Assembly: GCA_965248905.1 (NCBI GenBank)
Contig: CBDFKS010000003.1
Coordinates: 1-64,000 of the forward strand
DNA: 64,000 nt
Reading direction: 5' to 3'
Origin: CBDFKS01 sp965248905
GTDB lineage: Bacteria; Chloroflexota; Dehalococcoidia; Lucifugimonadales; JAGWBF01
The notes below the pieces were generated by a model, which saw only the letters and a list, made by a program, of their open reading frames with translations, searched no databases and was not told the DNA's origin. A program made the position numbers and the translations under genes. Positions 16,206-24,242 of this stretch are shown here, piece by piece. Within the stretch, counting starts at the first letter, position 1; each line of letters begins with the position of its first letter.

Positions 16206-17723
16206 ATGGCGGTAGATGCGAAGGCAGCTCGCTGGGCTGAGCTCAAGGAGCTTTGTGACACTCTACTGTCCGAGCGGCGCCTCATCCTCGCCAGCAACCG
16301 TGGGCCCGTTGAGCACCAGATAGCCCCCGACGGCCGAATCGACGCCAGACGTGGCAGTGGCGGCGTAGTGACCGCGCTCAGCTCGTTGGCCCAGATGGTA
16401 GAGTTCACCTGGATTGCCAGCGCCATCGGCGAGGGCGACAGGCGAGTCACTGAGAATAACCAGGGCGCCAGACTGCGCTCACCCTTACCGTCCCACAAAA
16501 TCTACCTCCGCTTCGTCGTAACTCCCCGTAGGATATACCACAAATATTACAACGTCTTTTGTAATCCCCTGCTGTGGTTCCTACAGCACTACATGTGGAA
16601 CTCGCCCTACAACCCAAACCTGGATGCAAACGTCCATGACGCTTGGCATGATGGCTACGTGGAAGTAAACAAAGCATTTGCCCAGACGGTGATCGAGGAG
16701 GCCCAAGAGTGTTCCAAGCGCCCTATCATCATGGTGCATGACTATCACCTTTACCTTGCGCCGGAATTTATCAGGGAAGCACTACCCGAATCCATCATCC
16801 ACCATTTCACTCACATCCCCTGGCCCGCACCCAGATACTGGCAACTTCTGCCTTCCCACTTTATAAGCAGCCTTTGCAAGGGTTTGTGCTCAGCTAATAT
16901 TGTGGGATTTCAGACTCGCCACGACGTAAGGAACTTCCTGTACACCTGCGAGGAGTTTCTGCCTGAGAGTGAGATCGATTATTACAACGGGGCGGTAAAA
17001 TGGGGTAGCCATACGACACTGGTGCGCGCTTATCCCATATCCATTAACGTGGAGGAGATACAGAGGATCGCCAACTCACCCCGAGCCCTGGATTACGAGA
17101 GGAAACTGAAGTCTCTATGTAACGAGAGCACCATCATTCGGGTCGACCGGGCCGAACCCAGCAAGAACGTTGTGCGCGGCTTTAAGGCATTCAAACTTCT
17201 GCTATCCAGGTATCCTGACTTCCAGGGTCGAGTCAACTTTTTAGCGTTCCTCGTTCCGTCCCGTACGCATATTCGGCAGTATCAGAGGTACATGGACGAG
17301 ATCCAGGAGATAATAAAGGATATAAACTCAACCTTCGGTACGGACCAGTGGCAGCCAATAACTACGTTCATCGAGAACAATTACACCCAGGCCATCGCCG
17401 GAATGAAACTCTACGATGTGATGATAGTCAACTCGGTCATCGACGGAATGAACCTGGTAGCCAAAGAGGGACCGGTGGTTAATACCAGAGGTGGCGTGCT
17501 TATTTTGTCGGAGACCACTGGCGCCTACAACCAGCTAAAGGATGGAGCGCTTTCAGTATCGCCTGCGGACATCGAGGGCACCATGCAGGCCATGTATCAG
17601 GCGCTAACAATGAGCGCCGAGGAAAGAGAGCGTCGCTCTACCATCATGGCCGAGGTAATAGGCACGGAAGATATCACCCATTGGATTTATAGCCAGCTAG
17701 AAGACATCAAAGCTCTGGCTTAG
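16206..17723 (+). CDS. otsA: Trehalose-6-phosphate synthase (GT20)
   Basis: A 505-residue retaining glycosyltransferase of family 20. LASNRGPVEHQ near residue 30 and RRGSGGVVTALSSL (glucosyl donor loop) open the N-terminal Rossmann domain; MVHDYHLYLAPEFIREALP, THIPWPAPRYWQLLP and VGFQTRHDVRNFL follow. The second domain has IIRVDRAEPSKNVVRGF, where most TPS have VDRLDxxKG, and IDGMNLVAKEG. It makes trehalose-6-P from UDP- or ADP-glucose and glucose-6-P. The adjacent trehalose-phosphatase supports this, although glucosylglycerol-phosphate synthase is a close relative. Its last four bases overlap the convergent otsB. Role: compatible solute for osmotic or desiccation stress. A possible -10 TAAAAT lies at 16133-16138. 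Confidence 0.88.
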   Translation: MAVDAKAARWAELKELCDTLLSERRLILASNRGPVEHQIAPDGRIDARRGSGGVVTALSSLAQMVEFTWIASAIGEGDRRVTENNQGARLRSPLPSHKIYLRFVVTPRRIYHKYYNVFCNPLLWFLQHYMWNSPYNPNLDANVHDAWHDGYVEVNKAFAQTVIEEAQECSKRPIIMVHDYHLYLAPEFIREALPESIIHHFTHIPWPAPRYWQLLPSHFISSLCKGLCSANIVGFQTRHDVRNFLYTCEEFLPESEIDYYNGAVKWGSHTTLVRAYPISINVEEIQRIANSPRALDYERKLKSLCNESTIIRVDRAEPSKNVVRGFKAFKLLLSRYPDFQGRVNFLAFLVPSRTHIRQYQRYMDEIQEIIKDINSTFGTDQWQPITTFIENNYTQAIAGMKLYDVMIVNSVIDGMNLVAKEGPVVNTRGGVLILSETTGAYNQLKDGALSVSPADIEGTMQAMYQALTMSAEERERRSTIMAEVIGTEDITHWIYSQLEDIKALA

Positions 17724-18580
17724 GGCATCTGGTCCACAAGCCAGCTCAGGAACCCCTCCACCTCAGACACGCTCGATAGCGTCAAGTCAGCCTCTTGCTC
17801 CAACTCCGGTGGGGAATCTATACCTACCACAGCGATGGACAGGCTTGCCAGGTCTTTCTGCCTGGACAGGGAAGAGGCGGCCCTGAAGGCATCTAGGTCG
17901 GTCACATCGTCTCCCATCACAATGGCCCCTGAAAGCCCGTACTCCGCGACCAAAGAAGTGAGCGCTGTTCCTTTGGTGAATTCTATGGGCGGGAGTACGT
18001 TTATAACCGTCTTGCCCATTAAAACCTTGACCTTGTCTCCCGCCAGCTCCTCAACGGCTCTCAGGACCGCGTCCCGAGCGCCATCGGGGTTTTCCGCCAG
18101 GCGATAATGGATGGCGAAGGAGCTACCTTTATCTTCGAAAAGCAGGCCTTCTGTCGTTAGTCGCTCACTTAGTTCTATTCGTAGCTGGCCAAGCAGAGAA
18201 GAAAAGGGCCTGGACTCCTCAACGGGGCTAAGCTGTCCCTTTTCAAGACGCTCCAGGCCATGATTACCTACAATCAGCAGATCAGACATGCCTAAAATAC
18301 CTTGCGCCTGGATGGCAGACCGCCCAGTGACAATAACCACCAAAGCGAACTTATGCCGTAGTTTCGTAAGCGCCGACATGATGCTCGCGCTCACAGTAGC
18401 CGCATCGGGCTCAGGCACTATCTCCGACAGAGTACCGTCCAGGTCCAAGAACAGGCCCGTAGGACCGGCTGTCAGAAGGGCGGATACATCATGTAAGTTG
18501 TCTAGCAGCGGCCCTCTAGCGATGACTTCCTCCCATTGGACTTTAGAATTAACCTGGTTTTTCTCGACGCTAATATACAC
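17720..18580 (-). CDS. otsB: Trehalose-6-phosphate phosphatase
   Basis: A HAD-superfamily phosphatase of 286 residues. The nucleophile motif DLDGTL is at 46-51, VIVTGRS gives motif II, GNHGLERL is the trehalose-phosphatase signature, and MGDDVTDLDAF carries the motif IV acidic pair. Together with otsA it completes the OtsAB pathway: trehalose-6-P to trehalose. It is convergent with otsA and the 3' ends overlap by 4 bp, an unusual arrangement for this pair, which are normally co-directional; transcripts should be complementary at their ends. The N-terminal 35 residues before the domain have no special feature. Confidence 0.9.
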   Translation of the reverse strand: MYISVEKNQVNSKVQWEEVIARGPLLDNLHDVSALLTAGPTGLFLDLDGTLSEIVPEPDAATVSASIMSALTKLRHKFALVVIVTGRSAIQAQGILGMSDLLIVGNHGLERLEKGQLSPVEESRPFSSLLGQLRIELSERLTTEGLLFEDKGSSFAIHYRLAENPDGARDAVLRAVEELAGDKVKVLMGKTVINVLPPIEFTKGTALTSLVAEYGLSGAIVMGDDVTDLDAFRAASSLSRQKDLASLSIAVVGIDSPPELEQEADLTLSSVSEVEGFLSWLVDQMP

Positions 18581-18683
18581 ATTTCGTCGAGAACAGTGGC
18601 AGTATAGGAGGGCGAAACTATGCTGTCAACGTCGAATTTCTAATGGCCAATGGCGTGGTCTTTGTCGTGGCCGAAACGAGATA

Positions 18684-18692
18684 TGATAGAAT
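18684..18692 (+). promoter_or_regulatory. Extended -10 promoter candidate
   Basis: TGATAGAAT (TG plus TAGAAT) lies 41 bp upstream of ATG 18734. TTGTCG at 18662 is a poor -35 at 19-bp spacing. Confidence 0.4.
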
Positions 18693-18733
18693 ACAAACGT
18701 CAACAGTATCCAACCGAGGCGTAGGGTGTAGGG

Positions 18734-19306
18734 ATGGAAGAGCTATTCAACCTGGGTCGTGAGGGACTTGAACGCACAGACATCAACCTCTGGATATTCC
18801 CACACCTCGCTGAAATCATGGCGATCGACCTTCGGTGGGGGAGCCCTAAGGTAGCTGTACTGGAAGCTGAAAACCTTTTCGGAGACAGCTTCTTCAGTAG
18901 GGTGGAGCAGGGCTTTAGCCAGATACTCAGAGAACGGACCGAGTATCCCTTTGCCCACCTCATCGACTTACCCGTGAAGGTTGAAGAGCTTATTAGAGAA
19001 ACAGGTATGATGGCTATTCTAGACAAGCTAGGCCACCAAGAGGGAGAAGGCGAATTTCCTACCCTGGCCGTATTCATCGTCAGTGGTGCTGCCCTTTCCA
19101 TGACTCCTGAGCAAATCGGACATGCGTGCCGGTCCATACTGGGTGATGAGGCCGACCCAGCCGTTGTGCTGGAAAGCTCGAACTTTTTGGAGACCCTGAT
19201 GGCCAAAGAGCATGGTGTAGTCAAGCGCATCGACCGAGAGGAGTTGCGAGAGGCATTGGAGGACCAGTCTCCCAACTTCTTCACCTTATGGGACCGACGA
19301 AACTGA
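18734..19306 (+). CDS. Hypothetical protein
   Basis: A 190-residue soluble, acidic protein with no family that I recognise. It is mostly predicted helical with a central hydrophobic strand (FPTLAVFIVSGAAL) and no signal peptide, Cys cluster or membrane segment. The frame is open and has a promoter-like element 41 bp upstream; the ribosome site is weak (TAGGG directly before ATG). It is divergent from otsB and followed by a repeat-rich non-coding region. Confidence 0.55.
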   Translation: MEELFNLGREGLERTDINLWIFPHLAEIMAIDLRWGSPKVAVLEAENLFGDSFFSRVEQGFSQILRERTEYPFAHLIDLPVKVEELIRETGMMAILDKLGHQEGEGEFPTLAVFIVSGAALSMTPEQIGHACRSILGDEADPAVVLESSNFLETLMAKEHGVVKRIDREELREALEDQSPNFFTLWDRRN

Positions 19307-19399
19307 ATTTAGGCCTACCCAGCAGCTAAATCCAGCGTACAACACCTCTATTTCGGGTTTAAAGACGTCCAGGGTCTTTTCATTATCTTCCAGACCAAG

Positions 19400-19530
19400 T
19401 CCGTCCATGTCATTCTGAAGGAGCCCTTCGGCTTTGCTCAGGGTAAACTTCCCGACTGAAGAATCTCTCTTCCAAGTAAAGAGGGATCTGACCGTTGAGA
19501 TGCTTCGCTTCGCTCAGCATGACACTGAAA
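19400..19530. repeat. Dispersed repeat cluster
   Basis: Contains GTCATTCTGAAGGAGCCCTT (about 19409), a GAAGAATCTCTCTT segment and GATGCTTCGCTTCGCTCAGC (about 19499), pieces in inverted orientation of the ATTCTGAGCG...GAAGAATCT family also seen near 4340, 12560 and 42770. Confidence 0.65.
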
Positions 19531-19557
19531 AGACCCTGTAACGACGTCCGGGATTTA

Positions 19558-19586
19558 TTGACACTACGCCTGGTGTATGCTAAAAT
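19558..19586 (+). promoter_or_regulatory. Strong sigma-70-type promoter
   Basis: TTGACA at 19558-19563, a 17-bp spacer ending in TGC, and TAAAAT at 19581-19586. This is the best promoter match in the window, with consensus -35, ideal spacing and a TG extension. It drives a short transcribed stretch that ends in a terminator-like hairpin, and no gene follows before the IS3-type element. Confidence 0.75.
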
Positions 19587-19591
19587 ATAAG

Positions 19592-19652
19592 TCACAATTG
19601 GAGCATCTGAAAAGAGGTCAGGGGGCTAACCCTGACCTCTTTTGTTCTTAAT
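19592..19652 (+). ncRNA. Putative short RNA or orphan leader
   Basis: Starting about 7 bases after the -10 box, the predicted transcript has 18 unpaired bases, then the perfect 14-bp hairpin at 19610-19643 and a U-rich tail, roughly 60 nt in all. It could be a small RNA, or the attenuator leader of a gene displaced by the IS3-type element inserted 70 bp downstream. No known family is recognised. Confidence 0.4.
19610..19643 (+). terminator. Rho-independent terminator-like hairpin
   Basis: Perfect 14-bp stem (arms AAAAGAGGTCAGGG and CCCTGACCTCTTTT) with loop GGCTAA, followed by GTTCTTAATTT. The A/U-flanked stem is symmetric, so it may terminate in both directions, including transcripts leaving the IS3-type element. 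Confidence 0.75.
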
Positions 19653-19723
19653 TTCGCCCCTGGTGTCACGCCACATGTTGAAACGACTCCAAAGGGGATT
19701 CTTACACCTTCATATGTTGGGTG

Positions 19724-20743
19724 TCAGCGGTTTTGGACAGTTCTGGGTCCGAGAGATTGGGGTGAAGAAGCTCCTGGTTTGAGGGTTTCTCTGACCTCCT
19801 GATTGTACCGCCGCCGCCGGTCAAAAGTCTCTCGCTGTACCTCCTTCCTCTGGGCTAGAATTGCCTCCAGACGGCCTTCCAGCACGTCAGCCGGAGTTAC
19901 AACCCTCAGCGCCTGATGATATCTTCGGTAGTTGTAGAACTCGACGAAGTCCCGGATGGCCGCCTCCAGGTCTTCCACCACCTCGTATGGCACCTGGTTA
20001 ATGTCGTCTTTCAGGGTTCGGTGATATCTCTCCAGCTTCCCGTTGGTCTGAGGGTGATAGGGTGCTGCCAGGACGTGGCGAATGCCCACCACCCGCATGT
20101 ACTCGCGGAAGGCCCGCGATACATAACCTGAGCCATTATCTGAGAGGAGCTTGGTCCGATCCTCCAGAGGTACATCAGTCATACCAGTAGAGTCAACAGC
20201 TTGCTGGACCACCTCTATGAGGGAGTCGGCCGTCATGTCCCGTTGCACCTTCCAGGCCAAGATGAACCGGGAGTAGTCGTCCATCACCGTCACGAGGTAG
20301 TAGTAGCCCCATCCCACTACACGGAAGTAGGAGGCATCGGTGGCCCACAGCTGGTGGGGCCCTGTGGTCTTGTGGTGGTACTCTTTGCCAGCTGCCAACT
20401 GGTATTCGATCCGTTTCACCAGACCCCCCCGTCTCAGAATACGATAGACTGTGGAGGCGGAGACCGATAGGCCTCGGTGGTCGGTGAGCCAAGCCGCCAA
20501 CTGCCGGCTTCGCCAGGTCGGCATCTCACGGGCTGCCGCCAGCACTACTGCCTCCTCTTCTGGACCCAGGCGATTCCAGGGCCTCTCAGTTCCTTCCGTA
20601 CCCTCACAACTACCCTGCCGGTGCCTCCACCTCCACCAATAATACGTGCTCCTGGAAATGCCAAGCTCCCTGAGTCGCCTGTTCTTCCCTCTACCATGTC
20701 GCTCCACCTCAGCCACGACCTTCGATTGTTCCACTACGCTCAT
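19724..20743 (-). CDS. IS3 family transposase OrfB (DDE integrase core)
   Basis: A 339-residue rve-type integrase. An N-terminal HTH_21 region is followed by the DDE triad: ATDASYF (first Asp), LSDNGSGY (second Asp) and NGKLERYHRTLK (Glu). ATG 20743 overlaps the orfA stop by 4 bp, so translation is coupled; a classical -1 slippery site was not checked in detail. The frame is intact. It ends 5 bp inside the left inverted repeat. Confidence 0.92.
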   Translation of the reverse strand: MSVVEQSKVVAEVERHGRGKNRRLRELGISRSTYYWWRWRHRQGSCEGTEGTERPWNRLGPEEEAVVLAAAREMPTWRSRQLAAWLTDHRGLSVSASTVYRILRRGGLVKRIEYQLAAGKEYHHKTTGPHQLWATDASYFRVVGWGYYYLVTVMDDYSRFILAWKVQRDMTADSLIEVVQQAVDSTGMTDVPLEDRTKLLSDNGSGYVSRAFREYMRVVGIRHVLAAPYHPQTNGKLERYHRTLKDDINQVPYEVVEDLEAAIRDFVEFYNYRRYHQALRVVTPADVLEGRLEAILAQRKEVQRETFDRRRRYNQEVRETLKPGASSPQSLGPRTVQNR

Positions 20744-21144
20744 GCGCCGGTGCCGTTGTCGTGTAGGGGCGGCAGAGCTGTTTTTTTGAAGCGGTGCAAC
20801 TCCAGGGACAACTCACCCACCAGCTGCTTCAGTTCACTGTTCTCCCGCTTGAGCTGCTCTATCTCTTGCCGGGTCGCATCACGCACACTGTCCCGAGTCA
20901 ACCTCTCCTTCCCAGCTTCCATAAACCCCTTCGTCCAGGCGTAGTAGGAGTGGGGTTTGATTCCTTCCCGTCGGCACAGGTCATTAACGGTAGTCTCCCG
21001 TCTGAACCCCTCCAAGACGATGCGGATCTTCTCTTCAGGGGTATACTTACGGCGGGTCGCTGCACGGACCTGACGCACGAAGCTTCGTGTCTCCTGGCTT
21101 CGCTCCTCAGCTTGACTGGCCTGATCCTCTACCTGGGTCATCAA
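20740..21144 (-). CDS. IS3 family transposase OrfA (HTH)
   Basis: A 134-residue DNA-binding subunit. The HTH_8/IS3 transposase motif RRKYTPEEKIRIVLEGF and the second helix pair LCRREGIKPHSYYAWTKGF are followed by a leucine-rich coiled coil (EIEQLKRENSELKQLVGEL) used for dimerisation. ATG 21144 follows AAGGAGT. It overlaps orfB by ATGA. Confidence 0.9.
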   Translation of the reverse strand: MMTQVEDQASQAEERSQETRSFVRQVRAATRRKYTPEEKIRIVLEGFRRETTVNDLCRREGIKPHSYYAWTKGFMEAGKERLTRDSVRDATRQEIEQLKRENSELKQLVGELSLELHRFKKTALPPLHDNGTGA

Positions 21145-21341
21145 TGACTCCTTTCACTTAGGGTTAATCTACCCCTCTGAAGGAGCCTCTACCACCCCCA
21201 ACCTCCTCGGTTTTCTAGGCCTCAATAGTGTCCAATTGCGCTGACACCCTACACTACAGGGACTAGAACAGCTGGCACTCCAGCGCTTGTGATCGATAGT
21301 ATGGCTGATTTGGCATCAGCAATTGAGATGAACCAGATAGC

Positions 21342-21362
21342 GTCCTGAGATAATCACAGGAC
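21342..21362. promoter_or_regulatory. Palindromic operator candidate, copy 1
   Basis: A 21-bp near-perfect palindrome with core TCCTGaGATAATCaCAGGA (21343-21361) flanked by G/C. It sits 61 bp upstream of ATG 21424. A second copy with the same core lies at 23156-23176, and the two differ only at the two variable positions. Confidence 0.7.
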
Positions 21363-21423
21363 ACCACCCAATAATCACCTGGGGCAATTTCGCGAAGAGA
21401 CTAAACAGGTACAGGAGGTTAAC

Positions 21424-21714
21424 ATGGCAGGGTACGTCATAGGCGCCGCACAGAATGTAAACGACCCGGCAGGGTTCGCAGAGTATCAACAGCTGGCCGT
21501 CTCTACACTCCAGCAGTATGGGGGCAAGATTGTGGTAGGCAGCAACAAAATTGAAGTGGCCGATGGGACCTGGTGTCCGTCTGGCATGGTCGTGATTGAG
21601 TTCGAAAGCTTAGAGCGCGCCAAGCAATGGTACAACTCGCCGGAATACAGCTCTGTTAAACCGCGGCGTTTTCAGACGGCTGACACCGGTATAATCTTCG
21701 TCGATGGAGCGTGA
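21424..21714 (+). CDS. DUF1330 domain protein
   Basis: A 96-residue ferredoxin-like (dimeric alpha/beta barrel) protein of the DUF1330 family; the pattern ADGTWCPSGMVVIEFESLERAKQWYNSPEYSSVKPRR is characteristic. Function is undefined; relatives act as small monooxygenases or detoxification helpers. ATG 21424 has CAGGAGGT 5 bases upstream. It lies between a palindromic operator and an epoxide-hydrolase-like gene in the same orientation, so the cluster may be regulated together. Confidence 0.85.
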   Translation: MAGYVIGAAQNVNDPAGFAEYQQLAVSTLQQYGGKIVVGSNKIEVADGTWCPSGMVVIEFESLERAKQWYNSPEYSSVKPRRFQTADTGIIFVDGA

Positions 21715-21837
21715 TTCACACGCTCAGTGGCATCTGTGCCCCTGTACTCTTGGGCTACGACCCAGACCAAGAACTATCAGGGGGAGATTTTGCGATGCGA
21801 GTAAGATGGGCGGCGTAATCAAGGAAGGAGGGTGGCG

Positions 21838-22761
21838 GTGGACAAACCGATGAGCGATCTGGGTTTAATGACCCCCCATTTGGAGCATCAGTATGTTGAA
21901 ACGAACGGGATTAGATTGCATGTCGTGCAAGCCGGCCCTGAAGATGGTCCGTTGGTGATTTTGCTCCATGGCTTTCCAGAGTTCTGGTATGGTTGGCGGC
22001 ATCAGATTCTACATTTAGCAAACGCCGGTTACCGAATATGGGTTCCTGACCAACGGGGTTATAACTTAAGTGATAAACCTAGAGGAATACGTGCTTATCA
22101 TGTTGATAAACTGGCAGCAGATGTGATCGGCCTCATTGATGCTACTGGTCGCCAAAGAGTCTTCTTGATCGGCCATGACTGGGGAGCTGGTATTGCCTGG
22201 TGGCTAGCCAGCAAATACGCCGACCGACTGGAGCGTCTTGTTATTCTGAACGTTCCCCACAGCCATGTTATGCGAAGGAACCTACGCCAGAATCCTGCAC
22301 AACTGCTTAAAAGCTGGTACATATTCTTCTTCCAGATTCCCTGGTTACCTGAGACAATTGCGCGCTTGGGTAATTGGCAAATGCTGATGCAGGCTTTACA
22401 GCGTAGTAGTCGGCCGGGCACCTTTACAGATGCCGATATTGAACTCTACCGGCAAGCTTGGTCCCAACCTGGCGCTTACACGTCTATGTTGAATTGGTAT
22501 CGAGCCATGGCACAAAAGCAGCCCAAGGCATCAGCGAACCCGCGTATCGCTGTGCCGACCTTGCTTATCTGGGGGGCCAAAGACATGTTCCTGGGCCGGG
22601 AAATGGCCCAACCGAGCATTGACTTATGCGATGATGGCCGTCTCGTGTTGATGGAAGAAGCCACTCACTGGGTACAGCATGAAGAGCCAAGTCGTGTCAA
22701 CGAGTTGATAGACAATTTCCTGCGTGGGTCTAGTGAAAAGCTGGAGACTTCTCAGACTTGA
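21838..22761 (+). CDS. Alpha/beta hydrolase, epoxide-hydrolase-like
   Basis: An alpha/beta-hydrolase of 307 residues. HGFPEFWYGWRHQ carries the HGxP oxyanion motif, GHDWGAGIAW the nucleophile Asp, IWGAKDMFLG the acid and EEATHWVQHEEP the catalytic His, which is the epoxide hydrolase pattern. GTG 21838 is chosen because AAGGAGG lies 6 bases upstream; a GTG two codons earlier sits too close. The first ten residues (MDKPMSDLGL) and about 25 bases of DNA are identical to the start of the haloalkane-dehalogenase-like gene at 23248, although the bodies differ. It probably hydrolyses an epoxide intermediate, in the cytoplasm. Confidence 0.85.
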   Translation: MDKPMSDLGLMTPHLEHQYVETNGIRLHVVQAGPEDGPLVILLHGFPEFWYGWRHQILHLANAGYRIWVPDQRGYNLSDKPRGIRAYHVDKLAADVIGLIDATGRQRVFLIGHDWGAGIAWWLASKYADRLERLVILNVPHSHVMRRNLRQNPAQLLKSWYIFFFQIPWLPETIARLGNWQMLMQALQRSSRPGTFTDADIELYRQAWSQPGAYTSMLNWYRAMAQKQPKASANPRIAVPTLLIWGAKDMFLGREMAQPSIDLCDDGRLVLMEEATHWVQHEEPSRVNELIDNFLRGSSEKLETSQT

Positions 22762-22986
22762 GATAGCATCGGATAGAAAACTGAGGGAAACACGCCATAC
22801 GTACTACTTCACTCAGTGCGCTCCCTTAGGTCGTGCACTATGTGTATGCCTGACGCATTAGCCAAAGTGGTATTTTCTGACGCAGCACAGACAAGGTGGC
22901 GCAGCATCTCACCAGGGTGGGAAATGTAGTATAAGACTAAGGCCGCCGCAATCCGATACCTAAGACATACTCTAGCAGGACTTTTC
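22762..22986. other. Intergenic region
   Basis: No supported gene. A frame on the minus strand (22809-23045) has no homology that I recognise and no ribosome site. The region separates the two hydrolase genes. Confidence 0.4.
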
Positions 22987-23151
22987 ATGGGCAGCGTTGG
23001 AAACTCTTTGATAAAAAGGATATCTCCCGAAGAAGTGAGCCGCAAGCTTGAAAGCTTTTACACATACAAAGACCTGACTGCCGAATTCGCCAAGGCGGCC
23101 ATCAATCGGCTAGTAGGCAGGCGGAGATTTCCCTTCCGGGCCGGGGTTTGA
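22987..23151 (+). CDS. Possible small protein or gene remnant
   Basis: A 54-residue frame starting at ATG 22987 (MGSVGNSLIKRISPEEVSRK...). The composition is protein-like (EEVSRKLESFY, AEFAKAAINRLVGRRRF) and basic at the C-terminus. There is no strong ribosome site. It ends 5 bp before the second palindromic operator. It may be the tail of a lost gene; no family is recognised. Confidence 0.3.
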   Translation: MGSVGNSLIKRISPEEVSRKLESFYTYKDLTAEFAKAAINRLVGRRRFPFRAGV

Positions 23152-23155
23152 TGGT

Positions 23156-23176
23156 GTCCTGGGATAATCTCAGGAC
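23156..23176. promoter_or_regulatory. Palindromic operator candidate, copy 2
   Basis: A 21-bp palindrome with core TCCTGgGATAATCtCAGGA (23157-23175), the same as copy 1 except at its two variable bases, 71 bp upstream of ATG 23248. Confidence 0.7.
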
Positions 23177-23247
23177 ATTACCATGAACCAGGAGTCAGCC
23201 ATTTTACCTAGGGATCGGCGGTGTAATCATAGGGAAGGTGGGTATAC

Positions 23248-24160
23248 GATGGACAAACCGATGAGCGATCTGGGCTTGAAAGCTGAAGCATATCCCGTCA
23301 ACTGGATAAATAGGCAAGAGTACCCATTTCAGTCCCGCTTCCTGGAGCTGGAAATGGGGAGGATGCACTATGTTGACGAGGGCCAGGGCAGGCCCATCGT
23401 TATGGTACACGGCACTCCCACCTGGTCTTTTCTATATCGACATCTCGTTAAGGGGCTGTCTCCAGGATACAGATGTGTTGCTATGGACCACATGGGGTTC
23501 GGATTGTCCGACAAGCCCGAAGACTGGTCTTACCTGCCCAAAGACCATGCCCAAAATGTGGATTCCCTGATTGAAACCCTGGGGCTGGAGGATATCACCC
23601 TTGTGGTCCATGACCTTGGTGGGCCTATAGGGCTGTATTACGCCGTAAACAATCCTGAAAAGGTTGCCCGCCTCATCATCGTCAACACATTCATGTGGAC
23701 GACGAGAGGAGAGCTGCGCTTTCAGCTGGGCGGCAGGTTTCTGGGGAGTCCTGTTGGCAAGTTCCTGTATAAGTATTTCAGCTTCTCCACCAATGTAATG
23801 ATGAAATCCATTGGGTCGAAGCTGGCAAAACCCATCCATGCCCATTATACAGGCCCATTCCCCACGCCGAAGAGCCGGAAGGCCACATGGATCATTGCCA
23901 GAGAGCTTCTCGGCTCCAGCGACTGGTACGACAGCCTATGGCAGCAGAGGGAGAGGATCAAGGACAAGCCAGCTCTGATTTTATGAGGAACGAAGGATAC
24001 AGCCTTTAGGGCAAACCACCTTGCCAGGTGGATGGACCTCTTCACAAATGCCAGAACAGTTCAGTTCCATGATGCGGGGCACTTCGTTCAAGAAGACAAA
24101 GGCAATGAGCTATGCTCAATCATCGAAGAGTTTCTGGATAGTACCACCAGGCCAAGCTAA
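23248..24160 (+). pseudogene. Haloalkane-dehalogenase-like alpha/beta hydrolase with in-frame TGA
   Basis: The frame runs from ATG 23248 to TAA 24158-24160 (about 303 codons) with an internal TGA at 23984-23986. HGTPTWSFLYRH (oxyanion and halide-binding Trp) and VVHDLGGPIGLYYA (nucleophile Asp) are haloalkane dehalogenase motifs. The TGA falls in DKPALIL-stop-GTKDTAFRANHL, where the family has Trp (ILWG), so TGG to TGA is the likely change; Sec is not expected here. The remainder keeps the acid region and the catalytic His in HDAGHFVQED, so little other decay has occurred. Truncated at residue 245, the enzyme lacks its His. It shares its operator type and first ten codons with the neighbouring genes. 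Confidence 0.75.
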
Positions 24161-24242
24161 ACAGGGCAGGAGCTAATCTAGTATGCTACCACACTGAATC
24201 AGATGGGTGGTGGCGAACTAGAGATCGCGATCTTGTAGAACC

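Larger units (their letters stand above)
19719..21249 (-). mobile_element. IS3-family insertion sequence
   Basis: A 1531-bp element with orfA and orfB on the minus strand. Imperfect terminal inverted repeats begin GGGTGTCAGCG at 19719 and, complemented, at 21249, then agree again at TTGGACA. No clear target duplication was found. It lies between a strong promoter plus hairpin (19558-19643) and the DUF1330 gene (21424). Confidence 0.85.

Noticed and set aside
22809..23045. 78-residue minus-strand frame between the hydrolases
   Set aside because: No homology, no ribosome site, and it overlaps a better small plus-strand frame.
23984..23986. Selenocysteine at the dehalogenase TGA
   Set aside because: The family has Trp here, not Cys, and no fitting stem-loop was noticed just downstream.
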